Assembly: GCF_001038425.2 (NCBI RefSeq)
Contig: NZ_LDPV02000024.1
Coordinates: forward strand, 1 to 64,000
Length of the DNA stretch: 64,000 bases
Reading direction: 5' to 3'
Source of the DNA: Ornithinibacillus contaminans
GTDB taxonomy: Bacteria; Bacillota; Bacilli; Bacillales; Amphibacillaceae
The notes beneath the pieces are model-generated. The model searched no databases and was not told the origin of the DNA. It saw only the letters and a program-made list of their open reading frames with translations. The translations under genes and the position numbers were made by a program. Below, piece after piece: positions 35,889 to 45,273 of this stretch (positions are counted from its first letter, which is position 1; the number at the start of each line of letters is the position of its first letter).

Positions 35889-37458
35889 ATTTCGCGTATT
35901 CTACTGCTCTTGTTTCACGTATTACCGTCACTTTAATGTGACCCGGGTAATCAAGCTCACTTTCAATACGTTTACGAATATCACGAGCAATTCTTGCAGA
36001 ATCAATATCATCTATTTCATCTGGCTTAACCATAATTCGAATCTCACGACCTGCTTGGATTGCAAATGATTTTTCAACACCTGCAAATGACTCTGAAATC
36101 TCTTCAAGCTTCTCTAAACGCTTAATGTAATTTTCCAGTGTCTCACTTCTAGCTCCTGGTCGAGCAGCTGATAATGCATCCGCCGCAGCAACTAAAACAG
36201 AAATGACAGAAGTAGGCTCTTCATCACCGTGGTGAGAAGCGATTGAATTAATAACTACCTCGTGTTCCTTGTATTTCATGGCTAACTCTTTACCGATTTC
36301 AACGTGGCTACCTTCTACTTCATGATCAATTGCTTTACCAATGTCATGTAGTAATCCAGCTCTTCTTGCTAATCTAACATCTTCGCCAAGTTCAGCAGCA
36401 AGCAATCCTGATAGGTATGCTACCTCGGTGGAATGCTTTAACACATTCTGACCATAGCTTGTACGATATTTTAGGCGACCAAGAATTTTAATCAAATCAG
36501 GATGTAGACCATGTACACCAACTTCAAAAGTAGTTTCTTCCCCAACTTCTCGAATATACTCGTCAACCTCACGTCTAGCTTTATCAACCATTTCTTCGAT
36601 TCTTGCAGGGTGAATTCGACCATCCTGAACAAGTTTCTCAAGCGCTAAGCGAGCAGTTTCTCGACGAACTGGGTCGAAACCAGATAATATTACTGCCTCT
36701 GGTGTATCATCAATGATTAAATCAATTCCAGTCAATGTTTCAAGTGTACGTATATTTCGACCTTCACGACCAATAATACGACCTTTCATTTCATCGTTTG
36801 GAAGATTTACAACAGATACAGTCGTTTCAGCAACGTGGTCTGCAGCACAGCGTTGTAAAGCAAGTGATAAGATGCTCTTCGCTTTCTTATCTGCTTCTTC
36901 TTTTGCACGGTTTTCAGCTTCTTTAATCATAATCGCTGATTCATGTGCTAATTCTTTTTCGATACGCTCTAAAATAATACTTCTAGCCTGATCAGTGGTA
37001 TAACCAGAAATGCGCTCAAGCTCAGTTTGCTGCTCTTGTAACATTGCTTCCACTTTGCTTTCCATTTCTTCAATTTGTTGTTGTTTTTCAGAAAGCGATT
37101 GTTCCCGTTTTTCAAGCATGAACTCTCGCTTGTCCAGCGTTTCACTTTTTCTATCCAGATTTTCTTCTCTTTGCATCAGGCGATTTTCTTGCTTTTGTAC
37201 TTCAGAACGACGATCACGCAATTCTTGCTCTGTCTGCTGGCGAAGTCGATGATTTTCATCTTTCGCCTCAAGAAGTGCCTCTTTCTTAGCGGCATCTGCA
37301 TTTCGATGTGCTTCTTCCACTATTTGCTTCGCTAGATTCTCCGCACTGGAAATCTTCGCTTCCGCAATAGATTTACGAATCCAATAACCAACAACAATAC
37401 CGACTACAAGGGAAATTAAGGTAAGCAAAATGGAGATGAGTAGAATATTGTCCTCCAC
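35887..37458 (-). CDS. rny: Ribonuclease Y
   Basis: Membrane-anchored endoribonuclease that starts bulk mRNA decay. The 523 residues comprise one N-terminal span ([20 protein letters not shown], residues 5-24), a long coiled coil (about 30-200), a KH domain ([17 protein letters not shown]), and an HD domain with [10 protein letters not shown] (near 370). GTG start at 37458 behind AGAGGAGG. Its regulator-complex subunit RicA is encoded 3 kb downstream. Confidence 0.97.
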   Translation of the reverse strand: MEDNILLISILLTLISLVVGIVVGYWIRKSIAEAKISSAENLAKQIVEEAHRNADAAKKEALLEAKDENHRLRQQTEQELRDRRSEVQKQENRLMQREENLDRKSETLDKREFMLEKREQSLSEKQQQIEEMESKVEAMLQEQQTELERISGYTTDQARSIILERIEKELAHESAIMIKEAENRAKEEADKKAKSILSLALQRCAADHVAETTVSVVNLPNDEMKGRIIGREGRNIRTLETLTGIDLIIDDTPEAVILSGFDPVRRETARLALEKLVQDGRIHPARIEEMVDKARREVDEYIREVGEETTFEVGVHGLHPDLIKILGRLKYRTSYGQNVLKHSTEVAYLSGLLAAELGEDVRLARRAGLLHDIGKAIDHEVEGSHVEIGKELAMKYKEHEVVINSIASHHGDEEPTSVISVLVAAADALSAARPGARSETLENYIKRLEKLEEISESFAGVEKSFAIQAGREIRIMVKPDEIDDIDSARIARDIRKRIESELDYPGHIKVTVIRETRAVEYAK

Positions 37459-37673
37459 GTTTTCACCTCCTCTTGCTATAAAATTGTTTCAGCATTCTTT
37501 ACATATTGTCGGCATGTACCATATTCAATGAATAATTTACACACGATGTATAATAAAATTATAAAATTATACATTTTAATTTTATCTGTCTGTAAAAATA
37601 ATGTCAAGGAATCGACATAAAATATATTTCAAAATAAATCAAATATTTCACAGTTGTTTTTATTCTACAAAAA

Positions 37674-37733
37674 AACCGTACCAGCAAGTGATAGAATACC
37701 TCTATCTACTTGGCTAGTACAGTTTCTATTACA
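37674..37733 (-). terminator. Long terminator after recA
   Basis: A hairpin of about 20 paired positions with one bulge and a few G:U pairs, read on the minus strand from AAACTGTACTAGC to GTACGGTTTTTTT; loop in the middle around 37704. Confidence 0.85.
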
Positions 37734-37735
37734 AA

Positions 37736-38782
37736 TTAAACATCCAATGTTTCTTGTGTATCTTCTAACACTTCTTCGTCAGTTTCTTCCACTGCATTAT
37801 CTAAATTGTAATGGTCTCGAATTGCTTGTTGTATCTCGTCTAAAATTTCCTCATTTTCTTTTAAGAAAATCTTAGCATTCTCTCGACCTTGACCAAGTCT
37901 TTCTCCTTCATAAGAATACCATGCACCACTTTTTTGCACGATATCTAATTCAGAACCAATATCAAGTACTTCTCCCTCTTTCGAAATACCCTCTCCGTAC
38001 ATAATATCAACTTCAGCTTGTTTAAATGGTGGCGCTACTTTATTCTTCACGACTTTAATTCTCGCTCTATTTCCTACCATATCATTGCCTTGCTTCAATG
38101 TTTCTGCACGACGAACCTCAAGGCGTACAGAAGAATAGAATTTTAATGCGCGTCCGCCAGGAGTAGTTTCAGGGTTACCGAACATAACACCAACTTTTTC
38201 ACGAATTTGGTTAATGAAAATAGCTGTTGTTTTAGACTTATTAATGGCACCAGAAAGCTTTCTCAAAGCCTGTGACATAAGTCTAGCTTGTAAACCAACA
38301 TGCGCATCACCCATATCGCCTTCAATTTCGGCTTTTGGAACTAATGCGGCAACAGAATCGACTACAATAATATCAACCGCTCCACTACGTACTAATGCTT
38401 CAGCAATTTCAAGTGCCTGTTCACCAGTATCTGGTTGTGAAAGTAGAAGCTCATCAATATTAACACCAAGTGCTCTTGCATATGTTGGATCTAGTGCGTG
38501 CTCCGCATCTATAAATGCTGCTTGGCCACCGTTTTTTTGCGCTTCCGCAATTGCATGAAGTGCTACGGTCGTTTTACCAGATGATTCAGGTCCGTAAATT
38601 TCGATTACCCTTCCTTTTGGATAACCACCTATACCTAACGCAATATCTAATGTAAGCGATCCACTAGAGATCGTTGCTAGTTTTTGAGCAGCTTGTTCCC
38701 CTAATTTCATAATGGAACCTTTTCCAAATTGTTTCTCTATTTGTCGTAAAGCCATATCTAAAGCTTGTTTTCTATCACTCAT
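37736..38782 (-). CDS. recA: Recombinase RecA
   Basis: Strand-exchange ATPase and coprotease for LexA. The 348 residues show Walker [10 protein letters not shown] (about 66-74), the Walker B region [15 protein letters not shown], loop L2 area [20 protein letters not shown] and the acidic C-terminal tail ([13 protein letters not shown]). It follows cinA as in most bacteria, with its own promoter. No intein or truncation. Confidence 0.98.
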   Translation of the reverse strand: MSDRKQALDMALRQIEKQFGKGSIMKLGEQAAQKLATISSGSLTLDIALGIGGYPKGRVIEIYGPESSGKTTVALHAIAEAQKNGGQAAFIDAEHALDPTYARALGVNIDELLLSQPDTGEQALEIAEALVRSGAVDIIVVDSVAALVPKAEIEGDMGDAHVGLQARLMSQALRKLSGAINKSKTTAIFINQIREKVGVMFGNPETTPGGRALKFYSSVRLEVRRAETLKQGNDMVGNRARIKVVKNKVAPPFKQAEVDIMYGEGISKEGEVLDIGSELDIVQKSGAWYSYEGERLGQGRENAKIFLKENEEILDEIQQAIRDHYNLDNAVEETDEEVLEDTQETLDV

Positions 38783-38813
38783 CGAAACTACCTCCTTATA
38801 TTAACTATTATCT

Positions 38814-38864
38814 ATCATACATTGTTTTAGCCATTTTGCCAAGCAAAAATCGAATAAATGTTCC
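38814..38864 (-). promoter_or_regulatory. recA promoter with LexA box
   Basis: Minus strand: -35 TTGGCA (38842-38837), 17 nt, -10 TATGAT (38819-38814), 32 nt before the start codon. CGAATAAATGTTCC (38851-38864) resembles the LexA consensus with CGAAT in place of CGAAC, the same deviation I recall in the B. subtilis recA operator. Confidence 0.7.
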
Positions 38865-38956
38865 CATATTTTTTGCCACTTTTTTCATCGAAAATTCGAT
38901 TATATAAATAAATAGTTCTGTATAAATCTATTTTTATGTAATAGATACCGTACATT

Positions 38957-40204
38957 CTATCCTTTTAGTAAACTATATAAAAGTTCATAACCTTTTAGAG
39001 CAGCACGCTGTCGGATTGTTTCTCTATCCCCGAGGAATTCATATTTACGAACAATAGAGTCTTCACCATCGCGATACACTCCGATATATACTGTACCAAC
39101 TGGCTTACCTTCAATAGGATCTGGGCCGGCAACACCGGTAAAGCTTATACCAATCGATGCTTGTAAAAGATCGGCTACATTTTTTGCCATCTCTTGTGCA
39201 CATTCTTCACTTACGGTTCCAAATTGATCGATTATTTCATTCGATACGTGAAGTACTTCCCGCTTTACGGACGCATCATAGCAAACAATAGAACCTTTAC
39301 AAACCTGTGAAGCTCCTGGTACTGAAATCAGTTTTTCGATAAATTTACCACCAGTCAAGCTTTCGGCAGAGGCAATCTGACATTGTTGTGAACGTAATAA
39401 AGAAACAATCCGATGCTGAATGGTTTCTTCATTCATGCCATAATAAAACTCCCCGACCTTCGCTAAAATAGCATCCTTTGTTTGGTCTAATAGGAGATTT
39501 GCTTGTTTATCCGATAACGCTTTTGCAGTTAAACGGATAACAACACCATCACTTTGTGCCAGTGGTGCAATAGTAGGATTATCCTGCTTATCAATAAGTT
39601 CTTTTAGCTCATGCTCTAGCTTGGATTCCCCAATTCCAATAAACCGTAAGACGTAAGAGCGAATAACATGATGTTGATCTAGCTTTTGACTCAAAATTGG
39701 AAGTACACCTTCACGCATTAATGACTTCATTTCACGGGGCACTCCAGGTAAGAAAACCCATATTGTTTGATCATGCTCAACAATCATACCGGGAGCCATA
39801 CCAACTTCATTCATAATAACAGTCGAACCAGAAAAAACACGCGCTTGTTTTCGATTGTTCGGCGTCATTACTGTGTTCTGCCTAGAAAAATATGCTTCGA
39901 TTTTTTCCATCGAGGGACCATGCTCAACCACATTCAATCCACTTATTAATTGAAAAGCCTCTCGTGTTAAGTCATCGTCTGTTGGCCCAAGCCCACCTGT
40001 AACGATGACTACATCAGAACGAGTTTGTGCTAATTGAAATGAATCCGCAACGCGTTTTTGATTATCACCAACTACACCATGGTAAAATACATTAATGCCA
40101 TGTAATGCTAACTGCTCCGAAATCCATTGCGCATTTGTATTGGCAATTTGGCCTAAAAGAAGCTCTGTCCCTACAGCAATAATTTCAGCATTAACCTGTT
40201 TCAT
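38957..40204 (-). CDS. cinA: CinA: competence/damage-inducible protein, NMN deamidase-type
   Basis: Two-domain protein of 415 residues. The N-terminal MoCF/COG1058 domain shows IIAVGTELLLGQIANTN (residues 8-24) and VTGGLGPTDDDLTR; the C-terminal CinA domain shows ASAESLTGGKF and SFTGVAGPDP. C-terminal domains of this family deamidate NMN; the N-terminal domain cleaves ADP-ribose in some members. Its ATG overlaps the pgsA stop by one base (TAATG), so translation is coupled. recA lies 174 nt further on. Confidence 0.95.
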   Translation of the reverse strand: MKQVNAEIIAVGTELLLGQIANTNAQWISEQLALHGINVFYHGVVGDNQKRVADSFQLAQTRSDVVIVTGGLGPTDDDLTREAFQLISGLNVVEHGPSMEKIEAYFSRQNTVMTPNNRKQARVFSGSTVIMNEVGMAPGMIVEHDQTIWVFLPGVPREMKSLMREGVLPILSQKLDQHHVIRSYVLRFIGIGESKLEHELKELIDKQDNPTIAPLAQSDGVVIRLTAKALSDKQANLLLDQTKDAILAKVGEFYYGMNEETIQHRIVSLLRSQQCQIASAESLTGGKFIEKLISVPGASQVCKGSIVCYDASVKREVLHVSNEIIDQFGTVSEECAQEMAKNVADLLQASIGISFTGVAGPDPIEGKPVGTVYIGVYRDGEDSIVRKYEFLGDRETIRQRAALKGYELLYSLLKG

Positions 40205-40782
40205 TACTTAGAATCCCTCATCACATGCCAATTTTTTTTGAAATAATCATAGCCAGATACCACAGTAAAGAATAGTGCGATATAAAGCATTATCGTTCCA
40301 AACGGGAAATTCAAATAGGAAAATGGAAAATTATGCAGCAATAATGATGCAATTGCGATCATTTGGGTAGCGGTCTTCAGCTTACCCATGCCCCCTGCTG
40401 CTAAAACAATACCTTCACCAGCAGCAACTAAACGTAATCCAGTTACTGCAAATTCTCTACTGATAATAACGATAACAACCCACGCTGGCGCTGCTCCCAT
40501 TTCAATTAACAGAATTAGTGCAGCAGATACTAACAATTTATCTGCTAATGGATCGAGAAACTTCCCTAAATTAGTAACTAAATTATGTTTTCTAGCATAG
40601 TAACCGTCAATCCAATCTGTTGTCGATGCAACGATAAACAATAACGCTGCTACAAAATGAGAGATAGGCAATGTTCCCTCTCCAATAGACCATTCTCCCC
40701 ATTTAAATGGGATACTTAATATCAATATAAAAATAGGGATTAAGAAGATTCTTGATAATGTAATCCGATTTGGAATATTCAT
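40204..40782 (-). CDS. pgsA: Phosphatidylglycerophosphate synthase PgsA
   Basis: Integral membrane enzyme that joins CDP-diacylglycerol and glycerol-3-phosphate, the entry to phosphatidylglycerol. The 192 residues have about five spans and the CDP-alcohol phosphotransferase motif D-G-x2-A-R-x8-G-x3-D-x3-D, read here as DWIDGYYAR followed by NLGKFLDPLADK (about residues 57-80). It is the first gene of a pgsA-cinA unit, after the ymfM terminator. Confidence 0.97.
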   Translation of the reverse strand: MNIPNRITLSRIFLIPIFILILSIPFKWGEWSIGEGTLPISHFVAALLFIVASTTDWIDGYYARKHNLVTNLGKFLDPLADKLLVSAALILLIEMGAAPAWVVIVIISREFAVTGLRLVAAGEGIVLAAGGMGKLKTATQMIAIASLLLHNFPFSYLNFPFGTIMLYIALFFTVVSGYDYFKKNWHVMRDSK

Positions 40783-40849
40783 GTTTACTTGTTCCTCCTG
40801 CTACGATTATATAATTTTTTCCTTGACGTTAATTCGTTCAAACGGGATA

Positions 40850-40884
40850 AAACCCTTCTTCAGTCCTTAGACCAAGAAGGGTTT
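40850..40884 (-). terminator. Terminator after ymfM
   Basis: 11-bp perfect stem AAACCCTTCTT/AAGAAGGGTTT (40850-40860, 40874-40884) with a 13-nt loop. Confidence 0.85.
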
Positions 40885-40891
40885 CTCTTCC

Positions 40892-41848
40892 TTATTCATT
40901 TGACTCTGCATCGACAACATTAAACCACAGTTGCTGATGATCTGCACCCCTTTGATTTGGATCTACTGGGTATTCAAATTCAACACCATTGATTGTAATG
41001 GCTAAACCTGGGGCACGGCCAACATTCAAGAAGACTTTACTTTGACCGGTTAGGTCAAGTGTAGTTGGTTCACCAGATGTAACAAATCCACTAAAGAAGG
41101 ATTGGTCAGCTTCATTACTTACATCTAGCCAAACATCTTCTGTCGATTCGAATTCAAATATAAGCTCTTCACCTACATTAGATAACTCAATCGTTGAAAG
41201 CGGCTTCGTTCCACTACCCTCTTCTACGACTTCCATACCTAATTCTGCTTCATCTTGAGTGGATTCTTCATCCGTTTCTTCAGTTGAATTATCAGTTGTA
41301 TCTTCGTTCGTATTTTCAGTATCTGTTTGTTCATCGTTTTCAGCTTGCTCTTCATCATCTACTACCGATTGGTCATTGCTATTATTGTTTGAGTCATTTC
41401 GAATGATCGTATTATCACTCGTTTGTTCCGATGGCGTATTTTCATCGTCACCAATTTTTTGTGTGATAAACCACCAAGCTAAAAAGACAATTCCAATAAT
41501 TAATAAAATCACAATTAATGTAGGAATAAACGAAAAAATTGCAGTATTTTTTGTCGGCATATTATCTTTTCTAGAGCGATGAATTCTCGTATATTGCGTT
41601 GTTGAATCTTCTTCCGGAGAAGGAATATCCTGTTTATACTCTTCCATTAGTTCATTTGGATCTAGACCGACAGCAATTGCATATTCCTTAATAAATGCTT
41701 TCGCGTAAAACTTTCCAGGTAAAATAGAGAAATTCTCTTCCTCAATCGCTACTAAATATCGTTTCTGTATTTTTGTTGTATCTTGTAGCGTGTCTAGTGA
41801 TAGTTCTTTTTCTTCTCTAGCTTCTTTTAATCTTGCACCTATTCCCAT
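40892..41848 (-). CDS. ymfM: RodZ-like cell-shape protein YmfM
   Basis: A 318-residue bitopic membrane protein of the RodZ/YmfM family. It has an N-terminal Cro/CI-type HTH (LKEAREEKELSLDTLQDTTK, about residues 7-75 overall) that in RodZ contacts MreB, a span near 105-128 (IFSFIPTLIVILLIIGIVFL), an extracellular linker of about 60 residues made mostly of D, E, N, S and T, and a C-terminal DUF4115 domain. The linker is unusually acidic. It follows ymfK by 17 nt. Confidence 0.92.
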   Translation of the reverse strand: MGIGARLKEAREEKELSLDTLQDTTKIQKRYLVAIEEENFSILPGKFYAKAFIKEYAIAVGLDPNELMEEYKQDIPSPEEDSTTQYTRIHRSRKDNMPTKNTAIFSFIPTLIVILLIIGIVFLAWWFITQKIGDDENTPSEQTSDNTIIRNDSNNNSNDQSVVDDEEQAENDEQTDTENTNEDTTDNSTEETDEESTQDEAELGMEVVEEGSGTKPLSTIELSNVGEELIFEFESTEDVWLDVSNEADQSFFSGFVTSGEPTTLDLTGQSKVFLNVGRAPGLAITINGVEFEYPVDPNQRGADHQQLWFNVVDAESNE

Positions 41849-41865
41849 TTATAACACCATCCAAT

Positions 41866-42678
41866 TTAATAATCGAACATTGAAAAACCATTTCCCTGAT
41901 TGAATTGCATCTTTTCAACCTCTTCATATGTAATGACTTCATCCTCATCACTGCGAAGTTCAATAATATAATCAAAATCATCGATACTATATTCGGTTGC
42001 TTGTACAAATATATCAGGGTGCTCCACAACTTTTATAGCTGGAAGCTGCATAATTTCGCGAATTAATTGCCAGTGCTTCTCATTTGCTTTTTGCTTTGAA
42101 ACAATTCCATCAATGATAAAAATATTATCACAGCTATATTCACCTTCAATGAGCTGGCTACGGACGGTTTGTTTGATTAACGTACTTGATACAAACAACC
42201 ACCGTTTATTCGCGCAAACACTTGCCGCAACGACCGATTCTGTTTTACCGACTCTCGGCATTCCTCGAATTCCGATTAGCTTATGACCCTCTTGCTTATA
42301 CAACTCGGCCATAAAATCAACTAATAGCCCAAGCTCATCTCGTACAAAACGTACTGTTTTACGATCATCTGCATCTCTATGTATATATTTCCCGTGTCTT
42401 ACAGCTAATCTATCTCGGAGTTTTGATTTTCTTAATTTGGTTACTTTTATTGTGTCCATTGTTTGTAAAATTAATTTTAATCGTGTTATTTGTTCATCGT
42501 TATTGGCAAGTAACAACATACCTCTTCTACCGTTTTCTACACCATTTATGGTCACAATATTAATGGCGAGCATACCGAGCAAAGAAGAAATTTCTCCTAA
42601 TAAACCAGGGCGATTAATTTGAATTTCGTATTCTAAATACCATTCTGTTCGTCCCAATCGAAAACTCTCCTTTGCCAT
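41866..42678 (-). CDS. ymfK: DUF3388 protein YmfK
   Basis: A 270-residue soluble protein recognised as YmfK by sequence and position (ymfJ-ymfK-ymfM). The N-terminal part (WYLEYEIQINRPGLLGEISSL and following, residues 13-80) looks like an ACT-type regulatory domain; the middle has a P-loop-like IGIRGMPRVGKTESV (about 128-142), suggesting nucleotide binding, although the exact Walker A spacing is atypical. No function is established. A 236-nt leader with two hairpins precedes it. Confidence 0.88.
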   Translation of the reverse strand: MAKESFRLGRTEWYLEYEIQINRPGLLGEISSLLGMLAINIVTINGVENGRRGMLLLANNDEQITRLKLILQTMDTIKVTKLRKSKLRDRLAVRHGKYIHRDADDRKTVRFVRDELGLLVDFMAELYKQEGHKLIGIRGMPRVGKTESVVAASVCANKRWLFVSSTLIKQTVRSQLIEGEYSCDNIFIIDGIVSKQKANEKHWQLIREIMQLPAIKVVEHPDIFVQATEYSIDDFDYIIELRSDEDEVITYEEVEKMQFNQGNGFSMFDY

Positions 42679-42748
42679 ACGTATCCAATTGCAATCATCT
42701 TTAGAAAAACTTCGCTCGTTCCTTTAGCGATTAAGATAGTTTTTCTTA

Positions 42749-42779
42749 TGCCGAAGAAAAAATGTTCTTCTTTTCGGCA
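42749..42779 (-). other. Leader hairpin upstream of ymfK
   Basis: 7-bp perfect stem TGCCGAA/TTCGGCA (42749-42755, 42773-42779) in the ymfK leader, followed on the minus strand by TAAG rather than a T tract, so it is not a standard terminator. Confidence 0.5.
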
Positions 42780-42869
42780 AAAAAATGTATATCTTTATAA
42801 TAAATGATTTTCACGATAGTTTAAAGCTATTAATGAAAATAATTACTAAAGTTTTCCTTTTAGAATGGA

Positions 42870-42899
42870 AAAGAAGCCACGTAAAAGCGCAGCTCCTTT
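42870..42899 (-). terminator. Terminator after ymfJ
   Basis: 12-position stem with G:U pairs (42870-42881 with 42888-42899), a 6-nt loop and minus-strand TTTT. Confidence 0.75.
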
Positions 42900-42914
42900 A
42901 AATTTTCAGCTTAC

Positions 42915-43175
42915 TTAGCTATTATTAGCTTGATTTTGTACTAATTTTACCATGGAATTAGCAATAGCATGTTGCTCTTCTTTTGATGCAGCGTTCCAAA
43001 GCTCCCTTAGTACTGCCTCTTCATTATTTTTGGCATCAACGCTCTTGGCAAGATAATCCCCAACCTCATAGGCTACCTCAGAAATCGTCTGCTGTGACAT
43101 ACCTTGTGATTGAGCTTGCTCTAAACGATTTGCCAAAAAATCTTTCCAAGACTCAAAATTATCCAGAACGGACAT
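42915..43175 (-). CDS. ymfJ: DUF3243 protein YmfJ
   Basis: An 86-residue acidic helical protein of the DUF3243 family (MSVLDNFESWKDFLANRLEQ, then YEVGDYLAKSVDAKNNEEAV and LRELWNAASKEEQHAIANSM). B. subtilis YmfJ is a small tetramer of unknown role. I place the start at ATG 43175, 7 nt from GGAGG; two more in-frame ATGs lie at 43178 and further up, the latter before the ribosome site. It sits between ymfI and ymfK as in B. subtilis. Confidence 0.92.
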   Translation of the reverse strand: MSVLDNFESWKDFLANRLEQAQSQGMSQQTISEVAYEVGDYLAKSVDAKNNEEAVLRELWNAASKEEQHAIANSMVKLVQNQANNS

Positions 43176-43261
43176 CATCATTCCTCCTTCATATCGTACA
43201 TGCATAGTATTTGAAAATTTTATGTGATTATGCATTGTAGATAAGGAACTTGATGATAACT

Positions 43262-43978
43262 TTACGACCAGCCACCAGATATTCTGACAATTTCACCGTG
43301 AATATAACTTGATTTATCTTGGAGCAAAAAGCTAACAGCATTTGCAATATCTTCCGGTGTACCCGGTCGGTTTAGAGGAATTTCACTTACTAGCTGTGCT
43401 TTTTCTTCTGGATCTAAAACATTCATCTTTGTGTCAATATATCCTGGACTAATGGCATTCACTGAAATACCACTTCTTCCAACCTCTTTAGCCAGTGATT
43501 TGACAAAGCTATTCTGTGCACCCTTAACAGTGGCATACATGACTTCATAGCTAGCACCAATCTCTCCCCATATTGAGGAAATAAATAGTATCTTACCTGC
43601 CTTTTGCTGAATCATAGATGGTAATAGATTTTGGACTATTTTCAATGGTGCTTTGACATGAACAGAAAGCATTGCATCCATAACCTGCTCGGGTGTATCC
43701 TGAAATAATCCATAATGAGCAACACCACTTGCAAACACAATTGCATCTACCGGATAGACTAAGGATGTAAGAAACGTATTTATTCCTTCCGTTGACTCGA
43801 GATCGGCTTTTAGCACATCCAAAACAGTTTCTGGTGCTAGACCTTGTTCAATAGCTGTTACTGCTTCCCTATTTTGATGATAATGAAGAATTAGTTGGTA
43901 CCCCTCATTTCCTAATTGTGTTGCAATCGCACTTCCAATATCACCACTTGCTCCAATAACTAAAACGGTTTTCCCCAT
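43262..43978 (-). CDS. ymfI: Short-chain dehydrogenase/reductase YmfI
   Basis: NAD(P)-dependent SDR of 238 residues, similar to 3-oxoacyl-ACP reductase (FabG) but not in a fatty-acid operon. Cofactor loop GASGDIGSAIA (residues 9-19), NNAG equivalent replaced by FASGVAH (near 83), catalytic Ser in FISSIWGE and the YATVK motif (about 148-152). The C-terminal SSYIHGEIVRISGGW is typical. The true substrate is unknown. It begins 11 nt after ymfH, in the ymfF-H-I-J unit. Confidence 0.93.
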   Translation of the reverse strand: MGKTVLVIGASGDIGSAIATQLGNEGYQLILHYHQNREAVTAIEQGLAPETVLDVLKADLESTEGINTFLTSLVYPVDAIVFASGVAHYGLFQDTPEQVMDAMLSVHVKAPLKIVQNLLPSMIQQKAGKILFISSIWGEIGASYEVMYATVKGAQNSFVKSLAKEVGRSGISVNAISPGYIDTKMNVLDPEEKAQLVSEIPLNRPGTPEDIANAVSFLLQDKSSYIHGEIVRISGGWS

Positions 43979-43989
43979 GTAGCTTCTCC

Positions 43990-45273
43990 CTATTCTGCAA
44001 CAATTTTACAAACGCCTAATCGCTCTGGTTTAATCCATTCTTTTAAAAATTTATTAGCATCCTCTACCGTTAAACCTTGTATAGTGGGAATTAATTCAAA
44101 GAAATCCACACCCACTGTATGATAATGAATATATTTACTCGCAATGTTTTCTAATGAATTCATTGAACGTAGCAACTGACCAATCTTCTTTTTCTTCATT
44201 CGTTCAAATTCTGCCTCCGTAATTTCCATACTGGTTGTTGATAGCAATAGATGTTTTAACTTAGCGACAAATTGATCCGGATTATCCGTATTTCCACCTA
44301 GAATGGAATAACCGAAATTCTTTTCCAGATTTGTTTCGAAATAAAAACTGGAATCAATCATATTTTCCTTGTATAGCTCTTCATAGAATTGTCCACTCTT
44401 TGAAAAATAAAAAGTCAGAATTAAATCCTGTAATAAATCCTTCTGAATAAATTCTTCTGGCGATAATTCTTCAATGGATTCTTTTATCCCAACCGTACAT
44501 TTGGCAATGGATACCGGCATGATTAATTTATTTTCTTCTTTAGCAACTTCTGCTGGCTCTGTTGGATAATCACGTTTAATTTCATCAAGCTTCACAAATT
44601 CCTTCGATACTTGGTTCTCTTTTATAAGGGTTAGCATCTGTTCCGGATTAAAATTTCCCGCAATAAAGAATGTCATATTCTCGGGATGATAAAAGGTATG
44701 ATAACAAGTATATAAATCATCCTTTGTTATTTCCGCAATAGATTCCACCGTTCCAGCTATATCAATATTTACCGGTGTCTCTTTAAATAAGCTTTTTAAT
44801 GTACCCATAAATGACTGCCAATCTGGTTGATCATCGTACATTTTAATCTCTTGGCCAATTATTCCTTTTTCCTTTTCAACCGAGCTCTCTGAAAAATAAG
44901 GATCTTGAACGAAATCTAACAACGTTTTTACATTTTCTTCTATATTAGCAGTAGCGGAAAACAAATAGGCGGTTTTCGTAAATGATGTATAAGCATTGGC
45001 AGATGCTCCCTGTTTACTAAAATCCGCAAATACATCGCGGTCTTTTTTTTCAAATAGCTTATGCTCAAGAAAATGTGCGATACCATCTGGTACTGTGATT
45101 TTTTCATCCTTGCCAATTGGGACAAACGTCCGATCAATAGATCCATAATTTGTTGAAAAAATCGCATATGTTTTTGACATTTCAGGGCGTGGTAATAAAA
45201 AGACTGTTAGACCATTTTCAAGCTTCTCATGGTAAAGATTTTCATCAATATGACGATATTCCATTTTATTCAT
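43990..45273 (-). CDS. ymfH: M16-family zinc peptidase YmfH
   Basis: Insulinase-type (M16) metallopeptidase with the inverted zinc motif HxxEH intact at H67-E70-H71 (GIAHFLEHKLF); a downstream glutamate is in the KEKGIIGQEIKMY helix. The 427 residues (start ATG 45273 with GAAGGAGG upstream) form two M16 half-domains. It overlaps the end of ymfF by 8 nt, so the two are probably made as a heterodimer, with YmfH as the catalytic half. Substrate peptide is unknown. Confidence 0.94.
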   Translation of the reverse strand: MNKMEYRHIDENLYHEKLENGLTVFLLPRPEMSKTYAIFSTNYGSIDRTFVPIGKDEKITVPDGIAHFLEHKLFEKKDRDVFADFSKQGASANAYTSFTKTAYLFSATANIEENVKTLLDFVQDPYFSESSVEKEKGIIGQEIKMYDDQPDWQSFMGTLKSLFKETPVNIDIAGTVESIAEITKDDLYTCYHTFYHPENMTFFIAGNFNPEQMLTLIKENQVSKEFVKLDEIKRDYPTEPAEVAKEENKLIMPVSIAKCTVGIKESIEELSPEEFIQKDLLQDLILTFYFSKSGQFYEELYKENMIDSSFYFETNLEKNFGYSILGGNTDNPDQFVAKLKHLLLSTTSMEITEAEFERMKKKKIGQLLRSMNSLENIASKYIHYHTVGVDFFELIPTIQGLTVEDANKFLKEWIKPERLGVCKIVAE

